A stretch of 17,617 nucleotides of DNA. It comes from DASXRA01 sp046734315. Its GTDB lineage: Bacteria; Actinomycetota; Actinomycetes; Mycobacteriales; Jatrophihabitantaceae. The notes under the pieces are model-generated. The model saw only the letters and a program-made list of their open reading frames with translations. It was not told where the DNA came from and made no database searches. Shown one piece after another: positions 7,895 through 14,983 of the stretch. Within the stretch, counting starts at the first letter, position 1. Every line of letters begins with the position of its first letter. The translations under genes and the position numbers were made by a program. The stretch is from the NCBI GenBank assembly GCA_046734315.1, contig JBKPQY010000218.1, positions 1 through 17,617 of the forward strand, written 5' to 3'.

Positions 7895-9373
7895 GAACGC
7901 CTGCGCGGACTCGACCGTGCCGGGCGCTGGGCGGGGCGTGTTCATCAGGGCGGCGACGATGACAGCGGCTGCGGCGACGATGACGGCGCCGACCGTGAAG
8001 CCACGGGCGAAGCCGTGCACCAGCGCGTCCGCACGCAACGTGGGGCTGGCTGCGTGCGACGCGAGGTAGGCGGCAGTGGCACTGGTCGCGATCGTGTTGA
8101 GCAGCGCAGTGCCGACCGAGGCGCCGATCTGCTGTCCGGTGTTGACGGTGGCTGACGCGACTCCGGCGTCGCCGGGCGCGACGCGATAGGTGGCGTAGTT
8201 CATCGACGGTGCCATCACCCAGCCCATGCCGAACCCGATCAGCAGCTCGGCCGGAAGGATCACGTCCGTGTACGAGCTTCCCGCCGACAACCGGCTCGCC
8301 CAGAACAGGCCACCGGCGACGATCGCCAGGCCGGGCACGATGAGCGCGCGTGGTGGCACGTGCGCGATCAGCCGCGAGGCGATGCCGCCGGCCGATACGA
8401 GGACGGCGCCGGTCATCGGCAGGAAGGCCACCCCGGTCAGCACCGGGGAGTAGCCCATCACGATCTGCATCTGATACGTGAAGAAGAGGAACACACAGAA
8501 CATCCCCACGGCCACCAGGGCCACCGCTAGGTAGGCACTGCCCCGGGTGCGGTCGAGCACGATCCGCAGCGGCAGCAACGGCTGCGCGACCCGAGCCTCG
8601 ACTGCCACGAACGCGGTCAGGAGCACGGCACCGGCGACGAGCGAACCGATCACCGTGGCAGAACTCCAGCCATGTGGCTCTGCCTGGCTGCACGCGTAGA
8701 CGACGGCCACCAGCCCCGCGGTTACCAGGACGACGCCGGGTATGTCGAAGCGAGCCCGTCCCGGCGTGCGCGAGTCGCGTAGCAGCGCGGATGCACCGAG
8801 CCCTGCGACGAGCGCGATCGGCACGTTCACGTAAAGGCACCACCGCCAGTCGAGGTACTGGGTGAGCAGGCCGCCGAGGAGCAGCCCGACCGCCCCGCCG
8901 CCGGCGGCGATGGCCCCGTAGATGCCGAATGCCTTGGCGCGATCGCGCGCGTCGGTAAACGTCACCGCCAGCAGCGACAACGCCGACGGCGCGAGCAGGG
9001 CGCCGAATCCGCCCTGGATGGCCCGGGCCGTCACGAGCATGCCGAAGTTCGCGGAGGCGCCGCCGAGGGCGGATGCGGCGGCGAATCCGCTGACCCCGAT
9101 CAGGAACGTGCGCTTCCGGCCTGTGTAGTCGGCGATCCGCCCGCCGAGCAGCAGCAGGCTGCCGAAGGCGAGCGTGTAGGCGGTGATCACCCATTGCCGG
9201 TCGGCGTCCGAGGCACCCAGGGCGCGTTGGGCCGACGGCAGCGCAATGTTCACGATCGTCACGTCCAGCACCACCATCAGCTGGGCGAGCGCGATGAAGG
9301 CGAGAGCCAGCCACCGCCGCGAGTTCGTGGTGTCGGCCGGTGCCGAAGGCGCTGCAGGCCGGGTCATTTCCAT
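7886..9373 (-). CDS. MFS multidrug exporter, DHA2 (EmrB/QacA) family, 14 TM helices
   Basis: Proton-driven drug exporter of the inner membrane, 495 aa, with hydrophobic segments consistent with 14 helices. Family motifs: DVTIVNIALPSAQ in helix 1 (motif D1), the WVITAYTLAFGSLLLLGG stretch, loop motif A as GGRIADYTGRKR, and a motif C region AVGLLLGGLLTQYLDWRW followed by NVPIAL. ATG 9373 has GGAGAGGG 8 nt upstream; a second ATG is two codons in. It is the last of four minus-strand genes (padR, ABC ATPase, ABC-2 permease, MFS). An 87-nt spacer with two operator-like repeats separates it from the permease, so it may have its own promoter. Substrate cannot be predicted beyond antibiotic- or antiseptic-like hydrophobic compounds. 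The 3' end overlaps dnaE by 9 nt, tail to tail. Confidence 0.93.
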   Translation of the reverse strand: MEMTRPAAPSAPADTTNSRRWLALAFIALAQLMVVLDVTIVNIALPSAQRALGASDADRQWVITAYTLAFGSLLLLGGRIADYTGRKRTFLIGVSGFAAASALGGASANFGMLVTARAIQGGFGALLAPSALSLLAVTFTDARDRAKAFGIYGAIAAGGGAVGLLLGGLLTQYLDWRWCLYVNVPIALVAGLGASALLRDSRTPGRARFDIPGVVLVTAGLVAVVYACSQAEPHGWSSATVIGSLVAGAVLLTAFVAVEARVAQPLLPLRIVLDRTRGSAYLAVALVAVGMFCVFLFFTYQMQIVMGYSPVLTGVAFLPMTGAVLVSAGGIASRLIAHVPPRALIVPGLAIVAGGLFWASRLSAGSSYTDVILPAELLIGFGMGWVMAPSMNYATYRVAPGDAGVASATVNTGQQIGASVGTALLNTIATSATAAYLASHAASPTLRADALVHGFARGFTVGAVIVAAAAVIVAALMNTPRPAPGTVESAQAFSG

Positions 9374-9396
9374 CTGACGGTCCCTCTCCGCGGGTT

Positions 9397-9456
9397 TTTC
9401 AACACTGATGAATTACCGTGCCACACGGAAAGGCAGATTTCAACAGTGATTAATAA
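9397..9456 (-). promoter_or_regulatory. AT-rich control region of the MFS gene with two 19-bp operator-like repeats
   Basis: Two near-identical 19-mers lie in the same orientation: TTTCAACACTGATGAATTA (9397-9415) and TTTCAACAGTGATTAATAA (9438-9456), 16 of 19 identical, starts 41 bp apart, close to four helical turns. Within the first, TTCAACACTGATGAA is an imperfect palindrome with 6 of 7 arm pairs matching around one central base; the second keeps 5 of 7. The 62 bases 9395-9456 have 23 G or C (37%), a strong dip in this GC-rich window. This is what a dimeric repressor operator pair looks like, for example of the TetR or MarR type. No such regulator gene is in the window, and the sites do not resemble the repeat in front of padR. 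I could not assign a -35/-10 pair with confidence. Confidence 0.6.
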
Positions 9457-9460
9457 GCCG

Positions 9461-10258
9461 CTACACGGATCGCTGGTAGACGCCGAAGGCCCGCGTGGCT
9501 ACCGAGGCCATCACCACAGCCAGTGCCGCCAGCGCGGCGAGCCGCGGCGCCACAACGCCCAGCTCCGGCGAGCCGGACAGCGCCTCCCGGCTGATCACGA
9601 CGGCCCAGTCGAACGGGTTGTAGGTGGCCACGTTCTGAACCCACGCCGGGGAGAGCAGTGTGGCGATGAGCGCCGACGAGAGGAACGGCAAGGGCAGGCT
9701 CAGGAACTGGCTGATCCCGATCAGTGCCTCCTGCTGCCGCACGAGCAGCGCCACGGCGTTCGAGAGCGCCGCGAAGACGACGGTCAGCAGCGACGCGGCC
9801 ACCAGCGTCATGACGACGCCCGCGACACCACCGTCGAAGCGCGCCCCGCAGGCGTAGGCGATCGCGAACACCGCAAGCGACTGGATGATCGTGACGATCG
9901 ACTGGTAGGCCAGCGTGGCGACCATCATCGCGCCACGGCTGACCGGCGAGGCCAGCAGCCGGTCCATGACGCCCCGGTTCATGTCCTCGATGTACACCGT
10001 GCCGGCCCAGCCGCTGGAGAACAGCGCCGTCATCATGATCACACCGGGGGTGATGAACTCCAGGTAAGTGCCACTGGTGGTGAATCCGGGGATGGTCACG
10101 ATCGACTTGAACAGCTGCCCGAAGATGAGCAGCCACACGATCGGTTGCACGAGCGTGACCGCCACGTACCAGGGCTGGCGGGTCAGCGCACGCACCGAGC
10201 GCACGGTCAGGTAGCCGGAATGGCGCACGAAACGTCTGGGCAGAACAGCACTGGTCAT
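9461..10258 (-). CDS. ABC-2 type transporter permease, DrrB-like
   Basis: Membrane half of an ABC exporter, 265 aa, the usual length of DrrB-type permeases, with about six hydrophobic segments. Typical features are the N-terminal amphipathic stretch (RSVRALTRQPWYVAVTLVQP) leading into the first helix (IVWLLIFGQLF), the coupling-loop region EDMNRGVMDRLLASPVSRGAMM, and a late NPFDWAVVISREAL segment that recurs in this family. The ATG at 10258 overlaps the stop of the ATPase gene as ATGA, so the pair is translationally coupled and very probably forms one transporter. Export of a hydrophobic drug or lipid-like compound is inferred from family; the substrate is unknown. The stop is followed by the repeat-bearing spacer before the MFS gene. 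Confidence 0.92.
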   Translation of the reverse strand: MTSAVLPRRFVRHSGYLTVRSVRALTRQPWYVAVTLVQPIVWLLIFGQLFKSIVTIPGFTTSGTYLEFITPGVIMMTALFSSGWAGTVYIEDMNRGVMDRLLASPVSRGAMMVATLAYQSIVTIIQSLAVFAIAYACGARFDGGVAGVVMTLVAASLLTVVFAALSNAVALLVRQQEALIGISQFLSLPLPFLSSALIATLLSPAWVQNVATYNPFDWAVVISREALSGSPELGVVAPRLAALAALAVVMASVATRAFGVYQRSV

Positions 10259-11265
10259 GATTGGTGGTTCCCTTCGAAACGGCGCCCGGCGTGGCGCAGG
10301 TAAACGTCATCCAGCGACGGACGGGCGACGGTGACGGACGCGACGGCTATCCCCGCGGCGTCGAGGGCGGCGAGCAGGGTGGGTACCGCCCGCGCGCCGC
10401 CGGCGAGACCGTCCGCGCGGGCGTGCAGGGCGACGCCGTCCGGGACGATGCTGGCGAGCCCGGGCGTCCGCTCGAGCACGCGCAGCGCCGCCGCTGCGGT
10501 CTCGGCGTTGTCGAACTCGACGTGCACGGTGTCGCCGTGGAGTTCGCTCTTGAGCTCGTCCGGCGTGCCCTCCGCGACCACCCGCCCGCGGTCGACAATC
10601 GCCAGCCGATGGGCGAGGTGGTCGGCCTCGTCGAGGTAGTGCGTGGTGAGCAGCACAGTCGTCTGCTCGTCGATGGCGAGGCGGGCGATCTCGGCCCACA
10701 TGTCGGCGCGCGCCTGTGGGTCGAGGCCGGTGGTCGGCTCGTCCAGGAACAGCACCTGCGGCCGGTGGATCAGCCCGATGGCGACGTCCAGCTTGCGGGT
10801 CATGCCTCCCGAGTAGGTGCGCACGAGCCGGTCGGCCGCCTCGATCAGCCCGAATCGGTCGAACAGCTCGTCGGCGCGGCGGTGCGCGTCTCGCCGGCTC
10901 AAGCCCTGGATGCGTGCGGCGAGTACGACGTTCTCGCGGCCGGTGGCCATCGGATCGCTGCTCGGCCGCTGGGACACGAGGCCGATCGCGCGCCTGACGC
11001 TGTCCGGCTCGAGCGTGACGTCGATGCCCGCGACGCTGGCTCGCCCGGAATCCGGGCGCGACAGCGTGGTGAGGATCTTGACCGTGGTGGATTTGCCCGC
11101 CCCGTTCGGGCCGAGCAAGCCGAACACCGACCCGGCCGCGACCTGGATCGAGAGCCCGTCCAGAGCACGCACGGGGTCCTTGCCGCGGCCCGCGGGGTAC
11201 GTCTTGACGAGGTCGCGCGCGTCGAGCGCCAGGTCGAGTTGGGTGCGAGTGTATGGGTGCAACAT
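10255..11265 (-). CDS. ABC exporter ATP-binding protein, DrrA-like
   Basis: ATPase of the ABC-2 exporter, 336 aa. All nucleotide-binding motifs are intact: Walker A GPNGAGKST (52-60), a Q-loop glutamine near 99 (LVSQRPS), signature YSGGM (151-155), Walker B VLFLDEP (171-177) and the switch histidine His209 in TTHYLDEAD. After the ATPase core come about 100 residues ending PSLDDVYLRHAGRRF, the C-terminal domain typical of daunorubicin-resistance-type ATPases (DUF4162-like). ATG 11265 has AAGGAG 9 nt upstream. It lies 142 nt downstream of padR on the same strand and overlaps the permease start by 4 nt. PadR regulators commonly sit beside such exporters (LmrR with LmrCD is the best-known case), which supports drug-responsive control. 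Confidence 0.95.
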   Translation of the reverse strand: MLHPYTRTQLDLALDARDLVKTYPAGRGKDPVRALDGLSIQVAAGSVFGLLGPNGAGKSTTVKILTTLSRPDSGRASVAGIDVTLEPDSVRRAIGLVSQRPSSDPMATGRENVVLAARIQGLSRRDAHRRADELFDRFGLIEAADRLVRTYSGGMTRKLDVAIGLIHRPQVLFLDEPTTGLDPQARADMWAEIARLAIDEQTTVLLTTHYLDEADHLAHRLAIVDRGRVVAEGTPDELKSELHGDTVHVEFDNAETAAAALRVLERTPGLASIVPDGVALHARADGLAGGARAVPTLLAALDAAGIAVASVTVARPSLDDVYLRHAGRRFEGNHQS

Positions 11266-11375
11266 GCGAGTTGGCTCCTTGCCATGAGGTGTGGAGCCGA
11301 ACGCCTACCCTGGGAGCTGCGCTTGAGTGGATTCGGTGCTCGTCAGGGCGTGGATCGGCTCGAGGGTGAAGCCCG

Positions 11376-11399
11376 GCCCGGGTGTTGCCGCACCCGGGC
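11376..11399 (-). terminator. Perfect 9-bp hairpin between padR and the ABC ATPase gene
   Basis: GCCCGGGTG (11376-11384) and CACCCGGGC (11391-11399) are exact reverse complements around a 6-nt loop, TTGCCG. The hairpin starts 9 nt after the padR stop codon on the minus strand. No U-run follows it, so a classical intrinsic terminator is not shown. It could act as a partial terminator that lowers readthrough from padR into the exporter genes, as an mRNA stabiliser, or as a protein site. The remainder of the 142-nt gap shows only the AAGGAG ribosome site before the ATPase; I could not assign a promoter there. Confidence 0.4.
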
Positions 11400-11407
11400 G
11401 GGTTGAC

Positions 11408-12097
11408 TCAGCTGGACGGTTCAGGCGGCAGCAGGGCGCGTCCCTCCTCCCCGAGGTAGCGGAGCGGATCGGCAGAGATTTCCTCGAAAGACGTGCCGGC
11501 AGCGATCAGTTCGTGCACGCGCCCCCAAGCCTTGGTGCCAGGCAGGGCGCTGCTGCGGATGTCGCGGCTCAGTTGCGCGACGAACTCCTCTTCCGCACGC
11601 AGCATCCGGATCCGGAAGACGCTCTCGATCAGGAACAGGTCAGGCACGCCCTGCTCCCGAGCGCCGGCAAGCATGGCCTCGACGGTGTCCACCTCGGCGC
11701 GCAGCTTCTCGACGCGGGTGTCGAGCAGGTCGGCCACGACGTCAGGAGGCAGGCCTCCCATGAGCGACAGCCCGGCCTCCAGGGACGTGTATTCGCGCAC
11801 CGGCGTGGAGAGCAGTTCCGCCAGCCAGCTCTCGAACTCGGCTTGTCCCGCGTCGGTGATCGCGTAGACGGTGCGCTCGGGGCGCCGTCCCGCGCGGGTC
11901 GTCTCCCGAGCGTTGATCAGCCCGTGCTTCTGGAGCGCCTCGACGACCGAGTACAGCGAGCCGTAGTTCAGCTTGATGCTGTGCTCCTTGCCACGCTCGC
12001 GCAGCGTCGTGGAGATCTCGTACGGGTGCATCGGCCGTTCTATCAGGCAACTGAGCACAGCCAGCGCCAGCGGGTTGGACACTCGCCGCCGCGTCAT
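11408..12097 (-). CDS. PadR-family transcriptional regulator
   Basis: DNA-binding repressor-type protein, 229 aa. The N-terminal winged helix (about 5-90) shows the PadR pattern: LALAVLSCLIERPMHPYEI, then LNYGSLYSVVEALQKHGLI (recognition helix and wing start), then GRRPERTVYAITDAG. The rest is a helical C-terminal domain for dimerisation and ligand contact (ELLSTPVREYTSLEAGLSLM onwards, then a long helix LDTRVEKLRAEVDTVEAML). ATG 12097 is chosen over the in-frame GTG 12100 because GGAGG sits 6 nt before the ATG and only 3 before the GTG. It is the first gene of the minus-strand efflux block and probably represses itself through the inverted repeat in its promoter, with drug-induced release. 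Target genes beyond its own operon are unknown. Confidence 0.92.
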   Translation of the reverse strand: MTRRRVSNPLALAVLSCLIERPMHPYEISTTLRERGKEHSIKLNYGSLYSVVEALQKHGLINARETTRAGRRPERTVYAITDAGQAEFESWLAELLSTPVREYTSLEAGLSLMGGLPPDVVADLLDTRVEKLRAEVDTVEAMLAGAREQGVPDLFLIESVFRIRMLRAEEEFVAQLSRDIRSSALPGTKAWGRVHELIAAGTSFEEISADPLRYLGEEGRALLPPEPSS

Positions 12098-12114
12098 CAC
12101 AATCCTCCATGTCG

Positions 12115-12134
12115 ATTACTCGCAATGGAGTATT
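12115..12134. promoter_or_regulatory. Inverted repeat over the padR -10 box, probable PadR operator
   Basis: ATTACTC (12115-12121) and GAGTATT (12128-12134) form a 20-bp imperfect palindrome with a 6-nt centre; 6 of 7 arm positions pair. The right arm coincides exactly with the -10 element of the padR promoter, so a bound dimer would block RNA polymerase. PadR-family sites are often dyads with TAC/GTA half-sites, consistent with TACTC and GAGTA here. That PadR itself binds is inferred from position. Confidence 0.55.
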
Positions 12135-12157
12135 TGCCCTCGATCACTCGATGTCAA
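12129..12157 (-). promoter_or_regulatory. padR promoter (-35 TTGACA, -10 AATACT)
   Basis: On the minus strand TTGACA (12157-12152) matches the sigma70-class -35 consensus perfectly. A 17-nt spacer separates it from AATACT (12134-12129), which matches 4 of 6 bases of TATAAT. The leader to the padR ATG is short, about 25 nt, with GGAGG inside it. It is the best promoter match in the window. On the plus strand the same gap precedes an unknown membrane protein gene, for which I see no comparable promoter. Confidence 0.65.
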
Positions 12158-12194
12158 GCATGTTCTCGGGCCAAGTACCGTCGGTGGGGTGACA

Positions 12195-12749
12195 ATGCTG
12201 CCGCCCCCGCATCACGATGGTCCTGACGTCGGGGAGTTCGAACAGGGCACGCCGGGCAGTCGCTGGGCGCTGGGTCGATACCTCGTCGGCCGGGCGATCG
12301 GTGAGTTCGTCAGTCGGGCCCTGACGGTGTTCGCGCTGCTCGTCGTCGCGTTGGCGGCCCTGGCGTGGTGGCTCGGTCCGCACTGGCTGGCCGGCCTGAT
12401 CGGCGTGTTTGCGCTGACTGTCCTGCTGCTGCGTTCGCTGCTCGGCGCGGTGTTGCGGCAGGCCACCGGCGCGGGCTACTTCGGGCCGGCCGAGGATCGG
12501 ATGCGCCGCCTCGTCGCCGAGACCCGCGGCGATATCCGCACCGAACTCCGCCGCATAGGCGTGCCCAGCCGGACCTGGACGCTGCCCTTGCTCGTGTGGC
12601 GGCTCGCGCGGCGTAGGCGGCGTGCCGAGACGCTTCAGCGGCTGCGGGGCTTCGATGCGGAGCGGGTCGTGTCCAGGTCCCGGCTCGACGAGCTGCACAT
12701 GATCGTGCGGCGGCTGCGCCCGCCCGGACACCGGACGCCGATGAGCTGA
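12195..12749 (+). CDS. Conserved-looking two-TM membrane protein of unknown function
   Basis: I do not recognise a named family. The protein is 184 aa. An acidic and proline-rich start (1-22) is followed by two adjacent hydrophobic segments (about 43-61 and 63-83) joined by a very short turn (GPH), and then a strongly basic, Arg-rich cytoplasmic-type region (about 100-184) containing YFGPAEDRMRRLVAETRGD, VPSRTWTLPLLVWRLARRR and a final helix. ATG 12195 has GGTGGGG 5 nt upstream; GTG 12189 two codons earlier is a possible alternative. The frame stays open upstream to 11973, but that part lies opposite padR and is rejected. The stop is 13 nt before the DUF2567-like gene, in the same direction, so it probably belongs to the transcript that leads into hisD. 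Confidence 0.72.
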   Translation: MLPPPHHDGPDVGEFEQGTPGSRWALGRYLVGRAIGEFVSRALTVFALLVVALAALAWWLGPHWLAGLIGVFALTVLLLRSLLGAVLRQATGAGYFGPAEDRMRRLVAETRGDIRTELRRIGVPSRTWTLPLLVWRLARRRRRAETLQRLRGFDAERVVSRSRLDELHMIVRRLRPPGHRTPMS

Positions 12750-12762
12750 CAGACTGGCGGGG

Positions 12763-13680
12763 ATGTCGACAGAACGAGCGAGCGCGGCCTACCCGGAGCA
12801 GTCCGCGCAACCGCCGGCGCCGCCCGCACCGTCTCTGCCCTGGTTCACCGCCCGGGACCTGGGGCCCGCTGCTGTGATCATGATCGGGCTCGCGGCTGCG
12901 GGCGCCCTGCTCGGCCTGCTCTGGCAGCAGATCAGCCCGCGTACGCAGGGCTTCGTCTACGTCCCACCGCACGGGATCATCGCCGAAGAGAACGAGTCGC
13001 TGATCGCCTCCGACGGACGGTTCGTACTGCTGACCTGCGCAGCCGGCCTCGTCGCCGCGGTGGCCGCCTGGTCACGGCGGTCCGCCCGGGGACCTGCCGC
13101 CGCACTGGCGCTTGCCGCAGGGGGGCTGCTCGGCGCGCTGCTCACCGACTGGGTCGGCCGCGCGACGGGTGGCGGTCACGACGGAGGCACGCTGAACGAA
13201 GTGATCACCCTGTCGGTGCGGGTGCACGCCCGCGGGCTGCTGCTGCTGGAACCCGCGATTGCGCTGTTCGTCTACGCCGCCTGTGCACTGTTCGCGCGAC
13301 GCGACGATCTGGGCGCCGACATCGCATTCGCCCGACTGGTCGACGTATGGCCGGCGCCGGGCGCGGCGGTCGGAGACTGGCTGGCAGCGCGGCGCATCGA
13401 CGTCACGCTCGACCGGAAGCTCGCGGGGTCGCAAGACTGGCTTTCGGCATACGCCGCGCGTGGTGCCGACGCCGGCTACGACCCGCTGCCACTCGAGCCG
13501 GCGACCGCGGCGGCACGTCCCGACGGCGCCGTCACCTACAGCTTCACCGTGGCCGACCTGCCGGGCGAGCCACCGCTTTCGATCCTCGTGCGGCCGCGGC
13601 TGCCGTACGTTGACGCCTCGGCGTTGGACGACCGGCAGTGGTTGTTCACCGTCATCCCGGACGCCGGCGACGCTCCGTAG
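12763..13680 (+). CDS. DUF2567-like membrane protein with a C-terminal soluble domain
   Basis: Predicted four-TM protein of 305 aa: a proline-rich N-terminus, then helices at about 34-55, 87-104, 112-131 and 156-178. The segment between helices 1 and 2 (LGLLWQQISPR, then EENESLIASDGRFVLL) and the RRSARGPAAALALAAGGLLGALLTDWVG stretch resemble DUF2567 proteins of actinobacteria, as recalled. Residues from about 180 to 305 form a long, mostly polar tail (GDWLAARRIDVTLDRKLAG, then YSFTVADLPGEPPLSILVRPRLPYV) that looks like a folded beta-rich domain I cannot name. The start ATG has GGCGGGG directly against it, so initiation may be weak, leaderless or coupled to the gene 13 nt upstream. The stop is 10 nt before hisD, which suggests co-transcription with the his genes. 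Function is unknown. Confidence 0.75.
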   Translation: MSTERASAAYPEQSAQPPAPPAPSLPWFTARDLGPAAVIMIGLAAAGALLGLLWQQISPRTQGFVYVPPHGIIAEENESLIASDGRFVLLTCAAGLVAAVAAWSRRSARGPAAALALAAGGLLGALLTDWVGRATGGGHDGGTLNEVITLSVRVHARGLLLLEPAIALFVYAACALFARRDDLGADIAFARLVDVWPAPGAAVGDWLAARRIDVTLDRKLAGSQDWLSAYAARGADAGYDPLPLEPATAAARPDGAVTYSFTVADLPGEPPLSILVRPRLPYVDASALDDRQWLFTVIPDAGDAP

Positions 13681-13690
13681 ACTCGCAGGC

Positions 13691-14983
13691 GTGCTGCGAC
13701 GCATCGATCTGACCGCCGCGGAATCCGACGTGCGCCGGTCTTTGCCGCGGGCCCGGGTCGACGTGCATCAGGCGCTCGCTGCGGTGACTCCGATCGTCCA
13801 CGCGGTGGCCGAGGGCGGCTACGCCGCGGTCCGCGAGGCGACGCTGCGCTTCGACGGTGTAGACGTGCCGGCGCCCCGGGTGCCGGCGTCCGCACTGCAT
13901 TCCGCGCAAGATGGCCTCGAGCCGGCCGTGCGTGACGCGCTCGCGGAGTCGATCCGCCGGGCCCGCCTGGTCCACGAGGCGCAGCGGCGTTCCGACGTGG
14001 ACGTGCGTGTCGTGCCGGGCGGGACCGTCACCCAGCGGTGGGTGCCGGTGTCCCGGGTGGGGCTCTACGTGCCGGGCGGGCTGGCCGTCTATCCCTCCAG
14101 CGTGGTCATGAACGTCGTGCCGGCGCAGGTAGCCGGCGTGCGATCGATCGCCGTGTGCTCGCCGCCGCAGCGGGATCATGGCGGGCTGCCGCACCCCGCG
14201 ATCCTCGCCGCGTGCGCGCTCCTCGGCGTGGACGAGGTCTACGCCGCCGGGGGAGCGCAGTCGATCGCGCTGCTCGCCTACGGCGACGAGTCGGTGCCCG
14301 TGGCGCCCGTTGACCTGGTGACAGGCCCGGGCAACATATACGTCGCGGCGGCCAAGCGTTTGCTGCGCGGCGTGGTCGGCATCGACGCCGAGGCGGGGCC
14401 GACCGAGATCGCGGTGCTCGCCGACTCCACCGCTGACCCTGTGCATGTCGCCGCTGACCTGATCAGCCAGGCCGAGCACGACACGCTGGCGGCGTCCGTG
14501 CTGGTCACCGACTCGGTGACGCTGGCCGACGCCGTCGATGCCGAGGTCGAGCGTCAGGTCGCGCTCACCAAGCACACCGAGCGGATCACCGCCGCGCTGA
14601 CGGGCGACCAGTCGGCGATCGTGCTGGTCGGCGACCTCGAGCAGGGCATTGCGGTCGTCGACGCCTATGCTGCTGAGCACCTCGAGGTGATCACCGCGTC
14701 TGCGCGTGAGGTCGCCGACCGCGTCCGCAACGCCGGCTGCATCTTCGTCGGACCGTACGCCCCGGTATCTTTGGGCGACTACTGCGCGGGCTCCAACCAT
14801 GTGCTGCCCACTGGACGCACTGCCCGGCATGCATCAGGCCTTTCCGTGCAGTCGTTCCTGAAGGGGATGCAACTGGTCGAGTACACCCGCGCGGCGCTCG
14901 TCGATGTGGCGCCACATGTGCTCGCCCTGGCCGCCGCGGAAGATCTGCCCGCGCACGGCGCTGCGATCTCCGTACGCTCGTGA
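13691..14983 (+). CDS. hisD: Histidinol dehydrogenase
   Basis: Zinc- and NAD-dependent enzyme of the last two steps of histidine synthesis, oxidising L-histidinol via the aldehyde to L-histidine. It is 430 aa from GTG 13691, a normal length. Zinc ligands line up with E. coli HisD: Gln260 and His263 in SQAEHD, Asp363 in GDYCAGSNH, His422 in LPAHGAA. The catalytic pair Glu329/His330 is in YAAEHLEV. GLYVPGGLAVYPSSVVMNVVPA and DLVTGPGNIYVAAAKR are family signatures. The frame is open further upstream over the DUF2567-like gene, but that part does not match HisD. No strong ribosome site precedes the GTG (GCAGGC is nearly adjacent), so initiation may depend on translation from the gene ending 10 nt before. 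The stop overlaps hisC (GTGA). Confidence 0.97.
   Translation: MLRRIDLTAAESDVRRSLPRARVDVHQALAAVTPIVHAVAEGGYAAVREATLRFDGVDVPAPRVPASALHSAQDGLEPAVRDALAESIRRARLVHEAQRRSDVDVRVVPGGTVTQRWVPVSRVGLYVPGGLAVYPSSVVMNVVPAQVAGVRSIAVCSPPQRDHGGLPHPAILAACALLGVDEVYAAGGAQSIALLAYGDESVPVAPVDLVTGPGNIYVAAAKRLLRGVVGIDAEAGPTEIAVLADSTADPVHVAADLISQAEHDTLAASVLVTDSVTLADAVDAEVERQVALTKHTERITAALTGDQSAIVLVGDLEQGIAVVDAYAAEHLEVITASAREVADRVRNAGCIFVGPYAPVSLGDYCAGSNHVLPTGRTARHASGLSVQSFLKGMQLVEYTRAALVDVAPHVLALAAAEDLPAHGAAISVRS

Noticed and set aside
9194..11406. Long plus-strand open frames (9194-10303 and 10261-11406) opposite the ABC and MFS genes
   Set aside because: Both are antisense to well-supported transporter genes. The translations are rich in Arg, His, Asp and Gln with no hydrophobic core or motif.
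11266..11407. A separate PadR operator in front of the ABC ATPase gene
   Set aside because: I found no copy of the ATTACTC/GAGTATT arms there; only a GAG-CTC pairing that is too short to mean anything.
11973..12194. Upstream extension of the membrane protein gene at 12195
   Set aside because: It runs antisense over padR and its promoter. A ribosome-site-like GGTGGGG precedes ATG 12195.
13259..13690. N-terminal extension of hisD into the DUF2567-like gene
   Set aside because: The extra 144 residues are Arg/Ser/Thr-rich with no HisD similarity and overlap a better-supported membrane protein gene.
13652..14830. A 392-codon minus-strand frame opposite hisD
   Set aside because: It mirrors hisD codons, has no family signature, and its composition is typical of antisense frames.
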